A stretch of DNA of 64,000 nucleotides from Rhodospirillaceae bacterium (GCA_947476925.1 CANJSF010000005.1:100946-164945), one strand, 5' to 3'; counted from the stretch's first letter, positions 46,091-55,704 are shown. Notes: generated by a model not told the origin, from the letters alone. Translations and numbers: made by a program.

Positions 46091-47253
46091 AGTTCACCTT
46101 GTTTCACCTGATGCCCTATGCCGACCTCGACCTCGCGGCGACGAAGGATTACGCCACGTCGTGGCTGCAAACACCCAACACGTTCTATGACGCCGAAAAG
46201 GGCGCGGCACTTTATGACCGCTACCTCGGCGAACTCGAACGCGGCGAGGAGTTGGGTTTTGACGGCATCGCCGTGAATGAGCACCACTCGACAGCCTATG
46301 GCATGATGCCATCACCCATTGTCACGGCATCAGCACTCGCGCGCCGCACTAAAACTGTGACGATCGCTATTCTTGGCAGTGCGCTTCCATTGCGAGACCA
46401 CCCGCTTACGTTGGCTGAAGAACACGCGATGATCGACACCATCACGCGCGGACGGTTGATCACCGGCATGGTGCGCGGCATTGGAGCCGAGTATCACGTG
46501 TGGGGGGTCAACCCGGCGTTCAGCCACGAACGTTTTCACGAAGCCCACGATCTGATCATTCAGGCTTGGACGGAGCCCGGCATCAGCAGCTTTCATGGCA
46601 AACATTATAACCACGAGTATGTGAATGTCTGGCCACGCCCCTACCAAAAGCCGCATCCACCCATTTGGGTGCCGTCACAAGGTTCGCGGGAAACAATTGA
46701 ATGGGCGGCACATCCAAAGCGCAGATATGTGTACTTGCAAACCTTTAGCCCCATCAAATCAGTGCAAAAGTATCTGAAGATGTATCGCGATCAGTGCGAA
46801 CGTTATGGTTACACATGCCGCGACGATCAACTCGGCTGGGCCGTGCCGATCTATGTTGCCGAAACCGACGAGATCGCACGCAAGGAAGCCAAAGTTCATT
46901 ACGAGAACTTTCGTAATCGATTCTTGAAAATGCCGATAGAGATGCTGCTGCCGCCGGGCTATTCGTCGATTGAATCGATGAAGGGCGTGGCGGCAACGAA
47001 GGCGCAAATCGTTGGCGACATCACGGCCGAATTATCCATCGACATGGGCATGTTCATTTGTGGCAGCCCTGAGACTGTGCGCCAGAAGCTAGAACTCTGC
47101 TGGAAAGAAATGCGCTTTGAACACCTGTTGTCGATGCTGCAATTCGGCACCTTGCCTGCGGATCTGACAGCCAAAAGCATGGACTTATTCGCCCATCAGG
47201 TGATGCCGAAACTGCGTGCTGCCGCGCAAGCGTCAGCGCTGGCAGCGGAGTAA
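46087..47253 (+). CDS. LLM-class flavin-dependent monooxygenase
   Basis: 388 residues. The luciferase-like fold starts MKFTLFHLMPYADLDL and has EELGFDGIAVNEHHSTAYG, RTKTVTIAILGSALPLRDHPLTLAEEHAMIDTITRGRLITGMVRG and GSPETVRQKLELCWK. It needs reduced FMN from a separate reductase, not seen here. It is cotranscribed with the hydrolase at 45278. The protein ends ASALAAE, like the Rieske proteins. Confidence 0.92.
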   Translation: MKFTLFHLMPYADLDLAATKDYATSWLQTPNTFYDAEKGAALYDRYLGELERGEELGFDGIAVNEHHSTAYGMMPSPIVTASALARRTKTVTIAILGSALPLRDHPLTLAEEHAMIDTITRGRLITGMVRGIGAEYHVWGVNPAFSHERFHEAHDLIIQAWTEPGISSFHGKHYNHEYVNVWPRPYQKPHPPIWVPSQGSRETIEWAAHPKRRYVYLQTFSPIKSVQKYLKMYRDQCERYGYTCRDDQLGWAVPIYVAETDEIARKEAKVHYENFRNRFLKMPIEMLLPPGYSSIESMKGVAATKAQIVGDITAELSIDMGMFICGSPETVRQKLELCWKEMRFEHLLSMLQFGTLPADLTAKSMDLFAHQVMPKLRAAAQASALAAE

Positions 47254-47254
47254 A

Positions 47255-49738
47255 CTAGAATTTGAAGCCAAATCCAGCGTTGACCACATGCCCGAACCGA
47301 TCGTTACGACCGATCTCGGCTGTGTAGCCAACATGCCAAAGGCCTGCGCCAACCGCCCCTTGTAGGCCGAGGCCTGCGGAGAAGAAATCTTCCTTCGCGG
47401 ATGGGATGTTGACTGCTTCGCTGGCCATAGCTGCCGTTGCACTGGCGAGTTTCAAAATCACATTACGTGTATTGCGCGCCGTTTCGGCGTTATAAGCCAC
47501 CTGCACGGTGGGTGTTATCGCACCCATCTCAAATGACGTCTCTCCGCCGATCTTGAAGATGCGTGATTCAATGCTGTGGCCCAGCACCGCGACGTTGCCG
47601 CCCGCCGCGCCCGTCTCGGTGTACGCATCGAAGTTCACTTTGGAATAGTTGAAGCCAACCACCGGGCCTACTCTTACAGAACCCATGGGCATGATGTAGC
47701 CCGCGTTCACAAAAGCGGTATCGCTGTTCGCATCTGTTTGACCCAGCGCGGTCAAACCATATGCGCCAGGTCGCGTAATATCTTTCGCTTTCAAATCACC
47801 GTACGAATAGCCGCCGTTGAAGAACGCACCGTTCGACGCAAACCGTGCTGCCACGCCGAAGGTATAGCCATCCGTTTTGGCTGAAAAACCGGCACCTGCG
47901 TCCGTTTTGGCGTCGCCGTAACCCAGCGTGACACCAATGGCCATAGATTCCGATACGCCGTAGTCAAAACCCAGCGTGCCACGGAAACTGTCGGATTTCG
48001 ACTTCACGGTCGCGGCCGTGAAATCATCCCAATCGTTTTTGTTGTACACGCCTGACAGCCAACCTGTGAAACCTTCAGCCGACCAGCCCGCGCGACGCAC
48101 CGCATTCATGTGCTCGGCGATATTGAAGGCGTTGGATTGTGCGACACTTAAGCCCGATTGCCCCAATGCTTCCAACACAACAGGGCCGCCCGCGACCATG
48201 GCGGCGCGATATTCCGGATCAACATACGTTGGCAAGCTGAGGCGATAGATCATCATGTGTGCGTCGCTATCGACAGTTTGCGAGCAATCTTGGTTATTCA
48301 CCCGGCAATTCGTCGTCAGGAAATCGTTGTCATTGCCGACAAATAGGAAAAAGTCCTGAGGCGCGCTTTCTTCCAATACCGGCGCTAAGGCCATGCCTTC
48401 CCACTTCTCGGCCAAGGTCAGGCGATTGGGCGTGAGGTTATTCAGGTTTGTGCCGAATTTGGTCAGTTGAGTCGCATTGAGCATGTTGACGACTTCGACT
48501 TGTTGAACCGGGCGAATGCCAGAGTTCAGCACACCGCCCGGAGCAATCGGGGTTGTGCTGGTTTCAAACGCAGTGCCGGCAATGTTCGTCGCGCCCGTTG
48601 TGTCAATCAACAGAACGCTTTTGAAGACTGAGTTACCCGTGGCTTGCCCCAAGCCCAAACCATCGCGTGAGAGCACGAGAAACTGATTATCATTCAACGC
48701 CAAAAGCTCAGACTGCGCCGCTGTTCGGTTGGGCGCGCCCGCGCCGGTTTGATTAAAGATCGGGAGTTGCAATACGAAGCTGGCCGTCGGCGCGGTAGGC
48801 GTTTTCGTGGCCGAGATATCATAGATCATTAAACGCGTGTTGGTGCGCGTCTGTTGGTTGCCCGTTGAATCTTGAATGGTGGCGCTCTGCGCAAGCGTCA
48901 CGAGCTTTTTGCCGTCGGGCGTGACGGCCATGCCCTCAAGACCCTGGTTCGGACGGCGCCCAGTCACCGGATCAACCAGCGAACTATTGGAAATGGCGCC
49001 TGTGCTATCGCGCGGAATCAGGGCAGCGGGCGGACGTATTACGCCTTGTAAACGGCCATTGGCGTCAAAGTAATAAACGTTCGAGCCGTATTCATCCGAC
49101 ACATAGAACGATTTATCACGCAAAAATCGTATGGCTTCGGCATCAAGACTGATTTTGCCCGCCGTCGGGCCGGTGGATAAGCCGGGAAGCGAAATGCCAT
49201 TTTGGGTAATGACACTGGCGGCACCCGTACCCGGGTCAAACCCCGTCGTCGTGTTGCCATTGAAATCGCGAAACAAAAGGCCGCCGGTTTGCGTTAGCGT
49301 CAGTTGATTTTGTGAGGTCGTTGCGGCGGGCAAATTGGCCGTGCCGGTGTATGGGGTAAAAGCCATGGAGAAGGCATTCAACCGACCTGCATAGTCGCTG
49401 AATGTGACTGATCCGATTCCGTTGGGTCCACGATCAGGTAAAGCAAACATATTCCCAGTGTAGCCGCTGGCGGTTCTACGCCATGTGCTGAGGTCGATGT
49501 CCATGCCTGAAAACGCGCCAAACGTATCGCCGTTAAAATCACGTGTTCCTGCAGCCACACGGCCCATGCCGACGATGCCGCTGTTCACGAAAGTCTGGCC
49601 ATTGAGGGTGGCTTGCGTTGACCCCGCCACATTGATGATATTCGGGCTGGCAATCTGAACCTGGGCGCGACCTGAAGTGCTAAAAGAAACGGCAGCTGCA
49701 GTGGCAAGCAGGGCGGCGCGGACCCAAACCCGATTCAT
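47255..49738 (-). CDS. Autotransporter with esterase-like (phytase-family) passenger
   Basis: 827 residues from ATG 49738, which has GAGG upstream. A Sec leader (cut near GRAQ) leads to a passenger with LDAEAIRFLRDKSFYVSDEYG, GLEGMAVTPDGKKLVTL and KWEGMALAPVLEES, typical of the esterase-like activity of phytase domain. The C-terminal 270 residues form the beta-barrel: GFDYGVSESMAIGVTLGYG and a final Phe in GFGFKF. The passenger probably acts at the cell surface on phosphate or ester substrates. It is convergent, one base from the LLM gene stop. Confidence 0.9.
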   Translation of the reverse strand: MNRVWVRAALLATAAAVSFSTSGRAQVQIASPNIINVAGSTQATLNGQTFVNSGIVGMGRVAAGTRDFNGDTFGAFSGMDIDLSTWRRTASGYTGNMFALPDRGPNGIGSVTFSDYAGRLNAFSMAFTPYTGTANLPAATTSQNQLTLTQTGGLLFRDFNGNTTTGFDPGTGAASVITQNGISLPGLSTGPTAGKISLDAEAIRFLRDKSFYVSDEYGSNVYYFDANGRLQGVIRPPAALIPRDSTGAISNSSLVDPVTGRRPNQGLEGMAVTPDGKKLVTLAQSATIQDSTGNQQTRTNTRLMIYDISATKTPTAPTASFVLQLPIFNQTGAGAPNRTAAQSELLALNDNQFLVLSRDGLGLGQATGNSVFKSVLLIDTTGATNIAGTAFETSTTPIAPGGVLNSGIRPVQQVEVVNMLNATQLTKFGTNLNNLTPNRLTLAEKWEGMALAPVLEESAPQDFFLFVGNDNDFLTTNCRVNNQDCSQTVDSDAHMMIYRLSLPTYVDPEYRAAMVAGGPVVLEALGQSGLSVAQSNAFNIAEHMNAVRRAGWSAEGFTGWLSGVYNKNDWDDFTAATVKSKSDSFRGTLGFDYGVSESMAIGVTLGYGDAKTDAGAGFSAKTDGYTFGVAARFASNGAFFNGGYSYGDLKAKDITRPGAYGLTALGQTDANSDTAFVNAGYIMPMGSVRVGPVVGFNYSKVNFDAYTETGAAGGNVAVLGHSIESRIFKIGGETSFEMGAITPTVQVAYNAETARNTRNVILKLASATAAMASEAVNIPSAKEDFFSAGLGLQGAVGAGLWHVGYTAEIGRNDRFGHVVNAGFGFKF

Positions 49739-49897
49739 GGCAAACCTCATATAAATATTCAGACTGGGTGAGGTTCTAGGGCTGGGGTGGGACGCTATCG
49801 TGTCAAAATTCTTACAGATTCATGACGCCGACCGGGGCAACCCTGAGTATGATCGCCACTTATACATATGTGCAGAAATCAGTGAGGGGGGAGTTCT

Positions 49898-50401
49898 ATG
49901 CCAATCCGACACATTGCAGTCATTGTGGCTTCTTTATTTTGGGCCGGGCAGGTCAGTGCCACCGAATGGCGAGGCGGTACACCTGAAGATCACGCGGCCC
50001 TGGAGAATATTATCGAAAGCTGGAAGGTGGCCTATGCAAGGGCCGATGGCCAAGTTGTCGCCAATGGTTATGACCCCAAAGGCTTCGTGATGGCCGAGGG
50101 CGCACCCATCACCTACCCCGACGTCTTGGGCCCGCGAATGACCAAAATGTTTGCCACCAGCAAGATCGACATGCTGATCGATGTGCAGGAAGGCGAGTTC
50201 AATGGTACGTGGGCGTTTATTCAAGGCACATTTGCCTCAAAGCGCTCGGCCAAGCAACCAAAAGCAGGCGACGAACCGCGCTATCACGCCGGCCGGTTTT
50301 TCACCCTCTTGCGCAAGACCAGCGAGGGTTGGAAGGTTTGGCGAAACATGGACACGTCTTCGCCCGATGCCAACGACCTGATGGCACAGTTAAAGAAATA
50401 G
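49898..50401 (+). CDS. Exported SnoaL/DUF4440-like protein
   Basis: 167 residues with leader (MPIRHIAVIVASLFWAGQVSA) and GAGGGGGGAG ribosome site. The mature part fits the cone-shaped NTF2-like fold: HAALENIIESWKVAYARADGQVVANGY, WAFIQGTFASK and RFFTLLRKTSEGWKVWRNMD. Members bind or transform small molecules. No active-site claim is made. It is followed after six bases by the TauE/SafE gene, with which it is probably cotranscribed. Confidence 0.82.
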   Translation: MPIRHIAVIVASLFWAGQVSATEWRGGTPEDHAALENIIESWKVAYARADGQVVANGYDPKGFVMAEGAPITYPDVLGPRMTKMFATSKIDMLIDVQEGEFNGTWAFIQGTFASKRSAKQPKAGDEPRYHAGRFFTLLRKTSEGWKVWRNMDTSSPDANDLMAQLKK

Positions 50402-50407
50402 CCGCTC

Positions 50408-51229
50408 GTGAATGGCGTCGACATTGCGAGCTTGATGGAACTGGCTGCCGCGATGGCGGCAGTGGGTGTTGTGGCCGGCCTTTTGGCCGGACTGCTGGGT
50501 GTAGGCGGCGGCATTGTGACGGTGCCGGTGCTCTCAATCGTTCTCGGCGTGTTGGGCGTTGATCCTGGCCTCAGCATGCACGTTGCTGTGGGTACATCAC
50601 TCGGAGCGATCATTCCAACGTCCATCGTTTCAGCGCGCAGCCATCGCGCCAGAGGCGGCGTGCAGATTGAACTGCTCTGGCTTTGGGGCCCGGCGATTTT
50701 TATTGGGGCGTGTTGCGGCGCGCTGGCTGCCGGTCAAATGCGCGGACCTACCTTGAATGCGATTTTCGCCGTGGGTGCGTTTGCTGTCGCGATCTACATG
50801 CTGGTCGCCCGTGAGCCCAGCACCGGGGACCAATCCCCAGGCCGTGGCCTTCAACGAGTCATCGCCAGTGCCATCGGCGCGCTCTCGACGATGATGGGCA
50901 TTGGTGGGGGCACATTCACAGTTCCGGTGTTAACCGGATTTGGCACGGCCGTCCGCCAAGCTGTGGGAACATCAGCAGCACTTGGCATTGTGATTTCGAT
51001 ACCCGGCACAATCGGCTTTATGGCAAGTGGCTGGGGCGAGCCAAACCTTCCGCCCTTCAGTTTGGGCTATGTGAATATGATTGGTGTCGGCCTGCTGGTG
51101 CCAATGGCCATGACTTTTGCGCCCGTGGGCGCACGCCTTGCGCACCGCATTTCGCCACGCCATTTGCGGTTCGCGTTTGCGGCCTTTTTGCTGGCCACGG
51201 CTGCCAAAATGGCCGCGACGTTCCTTTAG
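50408..51229 (+). CDS. TauE/SafE-family anion permease
   Basis: 273 residues from GTG 50408. About eight membrane helices and the family's two-fold repeat: LLAGLLGVGGGIVTVPVL in the first half and MMGIGGGTFTVPVLTGFGTAVRQAVGTSAALG in the second. It should export sulfite, sulfonates or similar anions. The presence ahead of the electron-transfer module may hint at sulfur chemistry, but this is inference. The next gene starts 52 bases on. Confidence 0.9.
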   Translation: MNGVDIASLMELAAAMAAVGVVAGLLAGLLGVGGGIVTVPVLSIVLGVLGVDPGLSMHVAVGTSLGAIIPTSIVSARSHRARGGVQIELLWLWGPAIFIGACCGALAAGQMRGPTLNAIFAVGAFAVAIYMLVAREPSTGDQSPGRGLQRVIASAIGALSTMMGIGGGTFTVPVLTGFGTAVRQAVGTSAALGIVISIPGTIGFMASGWGEPNLPPFSLGYVNMIGVGLLVPMAMTFAPVGARLAHRISPRHLRFAFAAFLLATAAKMAATFL

Positions 51230-51281
51230 CCATCAGGTCATAAATTGGGGTGGATTAAGCAAACTGTTTATTGGAGTATCC

Positions 51282-51878
51282 ATGATACTGGGCGCTCATT
51301 TTCAGGTCGCATGGACAACCATGAATTTCCATAACCGCTTCAAAGTCATTTTTATTCTTGCGGCGCTTGGCCTGTTGTTGGTTGGCCCCGTTCGGGCGGC
51401 CGAGACAATCGAAAAGGCCAAGCCCGAAGACGCAAAACTGCTGAAAGAAGTCTTTCCGCAAGCCGATTTTTTCTCAGTCAAAGCAGGGAAATACCCCCAC
51501 AACAAGGCCTTTAAGGCCGCCCCCCAAGGCGGCGAGAGCACACTGTTGGGCTTTGTGTTTATGACGAATGAAGTCGAGCCCGATGAGTGGGGCTACGCGG
51601 GACCGATCGAAATTTTGGTTGGCCTCACGACCGATGGCGTCATTACGGCTGTGAAAGTTGTCTACCACCGCGAACCTTTCGGCTCGTTCTCGATTGCTAC
51701 GCCCGAGTTTGCCGCGCAATTCAAGGGCAAAAAGATTCTCGACGCGTTTGAGGTCGGCCGCGACATCGATGGCGTAACGCGCGCGACCATTAGCGTAGAT
51801 GGCGCGACACGTGTGATTAAAAAAAGTACTCGCCATATTCTGCGTCAGTACCTTGCCGAAGAGCAAAGCAAGAAGTGA
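51282..51878 (+). CDS. Exported FMN-binding domain protein (covalent-flavin type)
   Basis: 198 residues from ATG 51282, which has GGAG six bases upstream. An ATG at 51321 is an alternative. A leader or anchor (FKVIFILAALGLLLVGPVRAA) precedes an FMN-binding domain. The flavin attachment motif is DGVTRATIS, Thr169 the likely acceptor, which ApbE modifies. It corresponds to the periplasmic half of NosR or RnfG. It overlaps the next gene by four bases (GTGA). The module probably moves electrons from the membrane to a periplasmic partner. Confidence 0.87.
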   Translation: MILGAHFQVAWTTMNFHNRFKVIFILAALGLLLVGPVRAAETIEKAKPEDAKLLKEVFPQADFFSVKAGKYPHNKAFKAAPQGGESTLLGFVFMTNEVEPDEWGYAGPIEILVGLTTDGVITAVKVVYHREPFGSFSIATPEFAAQFKGKKILDAFEVGRDIDGVTRATISVDGATRVIKKSTRHILRQYLAEEQSKK

Positions 51879-52840
51879 GAGCGCTCGCCCTCTATACCGT
51901 CAAAGCGGCGGCACTATGTCTCCTCGCATGTGCGATGGCGCATGCTCAACAAACGCCTTCTTTGGATGACCTCAATGCGTTGATTGCTGAAGACAGCACG
52001 CCGATGCCGTCATTCGGCCAACGCGAGATTCTAGACATTGCCGGAATTTTGGCATTCCTGACACTCGCGCTTATCAGCTTTTTTAAGAAAAGTAAGCCGT
52101 TGAAGTACCTCACGATGGTCTGTGCCGTTGGGTACATGGGTTTTATCAAAGGCAACCTTGTTTCCCTGGTGCACATTTTCGGGTTGGTGGAATTTTCATT
52201 CCCCATCTTTCAGTACAATGTATCGTGGTACATCTTGATGATCTTTACGATCGCATCAACGGTACTTTGGGGACGGGTGTATTGCGGGCGCATTTGTGCC
52301 TTTGGTGCCTTCACGCAGTTGTTGGATCAAATTGTACCCAAGCGTTTGAGGTTCGAACTTCCACGCCACATCGAACGGCGCGCCATTTACGTTAAGTATG
52401 TGTTGTTAGCCTCGACGATTGGCTACTTCAGTCTCACGCATGACAAGTTCATATACAAATACGTCGAGCCATTTTGGATGTTTACTTTGAATGGCACGAC
52501 AGTGACTTGGACATTGGTGGCGTTGCTTTTACTAACCACCGTTTTCATCCGAAATTTTTATTGCCGGTATCTCTGCCCGGTCGGCGCAGCGCTAGGCCTT
52601 ATGTCACAATTAAGCGTGTTTCGCATTAAACGATGGAAGCAATGCAACACATGCAAGCTTTGCCAAAAAGCCTGCGAGTGGGGCGCGATACAGGGGCCAA
52701 AAATCGCCGTGAGCGAGTGTGTGCGCTGTGATGACTGCGAGATACTTTATAGTAGCGAGACGAAGTGCCCCCACTGGCTGATGATCAATAAAAAGCGTCT
52801 GAAACAAACTCTCGCCAAGTTTTCATCCGCCGCCACATGA
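51875..52840 (+). CDS. NosR/NapH-like polyferredoxin membrane protein
   Basis: 321 residues from GTG 51875. A leader-like start is followed by five or six membrane helices, with the paired CxxC motifs YCGRICAFGAFTQLLD and YCRYLCPVGAALGL, then two cysteine clusters: CNTCKLCQKACEWG and CVRCDDCEILYSSETKCPH. The first is a clear 4Fe-4S site, and the second is altered between the third and fourth Cys. It matches the second half of NosR, or NapH. It sits between the FMN-binding protein and ApbE, overlapping both by four bases. Confidence 0.9.
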   Translation: MRALALYTVKAAALCLLACAMAHAQQTPSLDDLNALIAEDSTPMPSFGQREILDIAGILAFLTLALISFFKKSKPLKYLTMVCAVGYMGFIKGNLVSLVHIFGLVEFSFPIFQYNVSWYILMIFTIASTVLWGRVYCGRICAFGAFTQLLDQIVPKRLRFELPRHIERRAIYVKYVLLASTIGYFSLTHDKFIYKYVEPFWMFTLNGTTVTWTLVALLLLTTVFIRNFYCRYLCPVGAALGLMSQLSVFRIKRWKQCNTCKLCQKACEWGAIQGPKIAVSECVRCDDCEILYSSETKCPHWLMINKKRLKQTLAKFSSAAT

Positions 52841-53988
52841 TGGCATTGCGGACGTTGTTGATCATTGCGGGGCTTCTCTGCCTGCACGCCTGTGCAACGC
52901 CCACGCGTGACCTGGTCGCCTCACGACGCGAATGGACCGTGATGGCGACCTCCCTCGAAGTCTCCGTTTACCGGCATCAAGATGAAACAGCACAAGCCGC
53001 GGCAGACCTAGAGGCTGCCTACGCTGAGATCGCTGACATTGACCGCCTGATGAGCCTATACCGTCCCGACAGCGAGCTATCGGCGCTTAACGCACACGCC
53101 GGTCAAGGTCCGTTCCAACTCAGCCCTAGAATGTTTGAAATTTTAAAAGCATCGAAGCATTACGCGCAAATCTCGTCCGGAGCCTTTGACACGACTGCGC
53201 AACCGTTGGTGAAATTGTGGGGCTTCTACAAGGTTGACCAGGCCGCGATACCCAGCGCACGAAGCGTTGAAGATGCATTACGTGTGGTAGGCTTCAACAA
53301 GCTCTCGCTTGATGTCGGCAACAATTCCGCAAGCCTCGAAGCCGGAACACAAATTGATCTTGGCGCCATTGCCAAAGGTTATGCCGTCGATCGTGCTTTA
53401 AATGTTTTGCGGGCCCGTGGCGTGGCTGCCGCGCTTGTAAATTTGGGCGGAAACATCGGCGTACATGGACAGCCGCCCGGGCATCGCCCGTGGAAGGTTG
53501 GTATTCAACACCCCCGCGAAGCCCGGCTGATCGGTGAAATTAAGTTCTGGAGCGGTGCCGTGGCAACGTCGGGCGACTATGATCGCTATATCGAAGTGCA
53601 AGGCAAACGTTATTCACACTTGATTGATCCGCGTTCGGGGTGGCCTGCAGACGGCATCTATGCGCTGACTGTTATCGCGCCCAATGCGACCGCCGCAGAT
53701 GCACTTTCAACCGCTGCATTTGTGATGGGCCCGCAAGCTGGCCTCGACCTGCTCGCTAGCTGCAACGGTACGGCAGGCTTGGCGATCGTGCCCGCAAACG
53801 AGAATGGCGAAACGGCAACTTTCGACACTGTGCTTGTCCGCACAACCCAGAGCCAAAAGGTGCGCGACCCATACGCCGTCTCGATAGATATTGATCAGGA
53901 ATCGGCGGTTGTTCAGAACTCAGGCCAAAAGACAAAGCGACCAATACCACTCCGCGGTTGCATTTGGCCGATTAGTCAGGAACGATAA
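52837..53988 (+). CDS. apbE: FAD:protein FMN transferase, lipoprotein
   Basis: 383 residues. The leader MMALRTLLIIAGLLCLHACA ends in a lipobox. The ApbE core: TSLEVSVYRHQDETA, LMSLYRPDSELSALNAHAG, IDLGAIAKGYAVDRAL, LVNLGGNIGVHG and HLIDPRSGWPADGIYALTVIAPNATAADALSTAAFVMG. It attaches FMN through a phosphodiester bond to Thr of periplasmic FMN-binding proteins. Its target is likely the first gene of this three-gene module. The residues after about 330 extend beyond the standard family length. Confidence 0.94.
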   Translation: MMALRTLLIIAGLLCLHACATPTRDLVASRREWTVMATSLEVSVYRHQDETAQAAADLEAAYAEIADIDRLMSLYRPDSELSALNAHAGQGPFQLSPRMFEILKASKHYAQISSGAFDTTAQPLVKLWGFYKVDQAAIPSARSVEDALRVVGFNKLSLDVGNNSASLEAGTQIDLGAIAKGYAVDRALNVLRARGVAAALVNLGGNIGVHGQPPGHRPWKVGIQHPREARLIGEIKFWSGAVATSGDYDRYIEVQGKRYSHLIDPRSGWPADGIYALTVIAPNATAADALSTAAFVMGPQAGLDLLASCNGTAGLAIVPANENGETATFDTVLVRTTQSQKVRDPYAVSIDIDQESAVVQNSGQKTKRPIPLRGCIWPISQER

Positions 53989-54082
53989 GAGCCATAAAAC
54001 GTACGATTTGATCTCCGTTGACCATATAAACCGCCACTCGGTTGATTTTCGCAATTGGGCTCATATTGGGTAGGCTACGAGC

Positions 54083-55687
54083 ATGCTGAGCAAAGCTGCA
54101 CCTGCGACAACCAATGCGCCGCCTGACTTGTTTCACGCGGCAGCGGAAATGCTGCTTGTTCTCACACTCGATTTGAACTGCCACGCCATAAATGATGCCG
54201 CAGCAGAATGGCTTGACCTTTCGACTGGCCGGCAAAGCGGCACACCTTTCATCGATTTTGTTCACGCGGATGATCGCACGGCAATTAGCAATGCGCTGAC
54301 CAATCTTGGCCCTGGTGGGCGCATCGCGCGCATCACGGTTCGATTTGTGACGAGCGCTGGACGAGTGCGATGGAGCGATTTCAGTGCACGTCGCGCGGGA
54401 GATTACATTCATTGCGCATTACGCGATTCCAGCGAGCATTCTCGGCGTGATGCCATGCGTAACGCCGAACAAGATATCCTGGCTGCCATTGTACGGGGCG
54501 CTAGCCTGACCGACATCCTCACTTTGGCGTGTTTGCATTTCGAAAGTTTGGTCCCGCAAAGTTTGTGCTCGATTCTGCTTCTCGACCCGTCACGTACGCG
54601 ACTACACAAAGGCGCTTCGCCTAGTTTGCCGGACACTTATATGACCGCCCTCGAAGGCCTGGAAATTGGCCCCGAAGTCGGCAGCTGCGGCACTGCCGCT
54701 CACACCCGGAAGACGATTGTAGCCGAAGACATCATGACGGATCGGCTTTGGACGAACTTCAAGGCGCTTGCCCAGGCGCATGGCTTAGCGGCCTGTTGGT
54801 CGATTCCATTGTTGGATGGATCGCAAAATCCGCTGGGCACATTTGCGATTTATCACCGAGAGAAGCACACCCCGCTGCTTGCCGAGATTGAAGTCGCCAG
54901 CCTATTTTCGAACGCCGTGGCGGTGGCCATAGAACACAGGTGGGGCCAGACCTCACTGATCAACGCCACCGCACAAGCCGAAGATGCAAGCCGAGCGAAA
55001 TCTGAATTCCTGACCAACATGAGCCACGAACTGCGCACGCCACTGAATGCCATTATTGGCTTTAGTGATGCGATTGCATCTGGCGTCTTTGGTCCGATGA
55101 ATAATGACCGCTATGTTCAGTACATTCGACATATCCAAACCAGCGGCCAAATGCTTTTGGAAATGATCAACGGTCTTTTGGATTTACGTCGCCTTGAATC
55201 GAGCGCACCTCACGTTCTTGATGAAATCACAGACTTGGTCGCACTAGTCAACGAATGTGCCAGCCTTGTTGATGCACCGAAGGCTGGGCATGATCCGCAA
55301 ATTAAAGTGGCGAGCATTTTGCCCCACATCAAAGTGCGCGCCGATCGCCAAGCCCTGAGCCGAGTTACGCTCAATATTCTCAGCAACGCTGTAAAGTTTA
55401 CCCCCGACCACAGTCCCGTGATTGTCGATATTGGTCAAACCCCAACTGCGGTTTGGATCAAAATTCAGGACCGAGGGATCGGCATTCCCGAAGATGAAAT
55501 TGGTTCGTTAGGCAAGCCGTTTGTGCGCATCGCAAGGCCCGGCCAATCCGCGTCTGGAACCGGCCTGGGCCTCTTTATCAGTCGCTCGATTGTCGAACTA
55601 CACGGCGGATCGCTGACCATCGAAAGCCAACTGGGTAGCGGAACATGCGTGACTGTCCTGTTGCCAGCCAGCAGGCTTGCTTCCTAA
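54083..55687 (+). CDS. Soluble sensor histidine kinase with PAS and GAF domains
   Basis: 534 residues without membrane helices. Residues about 10-125 look like a PAS domain (AAEMLLVLTLDLNCHAINDAAAEWLDL), 140-290 a GAF domain (ACLHFESLVPQSLCSILLLDP; EVGSCGTAAHTRKTIVAEDI). The HisKA phosphoacceptor is in FLTNMSHELRTPLNAI, followed by the HATPase with NILSNAVKFTPDH, DRGIGIPEDEIG and GTGLGLFISRS. It has no neighbouring regulator. The GAF CGT motif suggests a small ligand or redox signal. It resembles the kinase at 1592 only in the catalytic part. Confidence 0.92.
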   Translation: MLSKAAPATTNAPPDLFHAAAEMLLVLTLDLNCHAINDAAAEWLDLSTGRQSGTPFIDFVHADDRTAISNALTNLGPGGRIARITVRFVTSAGRVRWSDFSARRAGDYIHCALRDSSEHSRRDAMRNAEQDILAAIVRGASLTDILTLACLHFESLVPQSLCSILLLDPSRTRLHKGASPSLPDTYMTALEGLEIGPEVGSCGTAAHTRKTIVAEDIMTDRLWTNFKALAQAHGLAACWSIPLLDGSQNPLGTFAIYHREKHTPLLAEIEVASLFSNAVAVAIEHRWGQTSLINATAQAEDASRAKSEFLTNMSHELRTPLNAIIGFSDAIASGVFGPMNNDRYVQYIRHIQTSGQMLLEMINGLLDLRRLESSAPHVLDEITDLVALVNECASLVDAPKAGHDPQIKVASILPHIKVRADRQALSRVTLNILSNAVKFTPDHSPVIVDIGQTPTAVWIKIQDRGIGIPEDEIGSLGKPFVRIARPGQSASGTGLGLFISRSIVELHGGSLTIESQLGSGTCVTVLLPASRLAS

Positions 55688-55704
55688 TCAGCCGCCGCGC
55701 TGCT

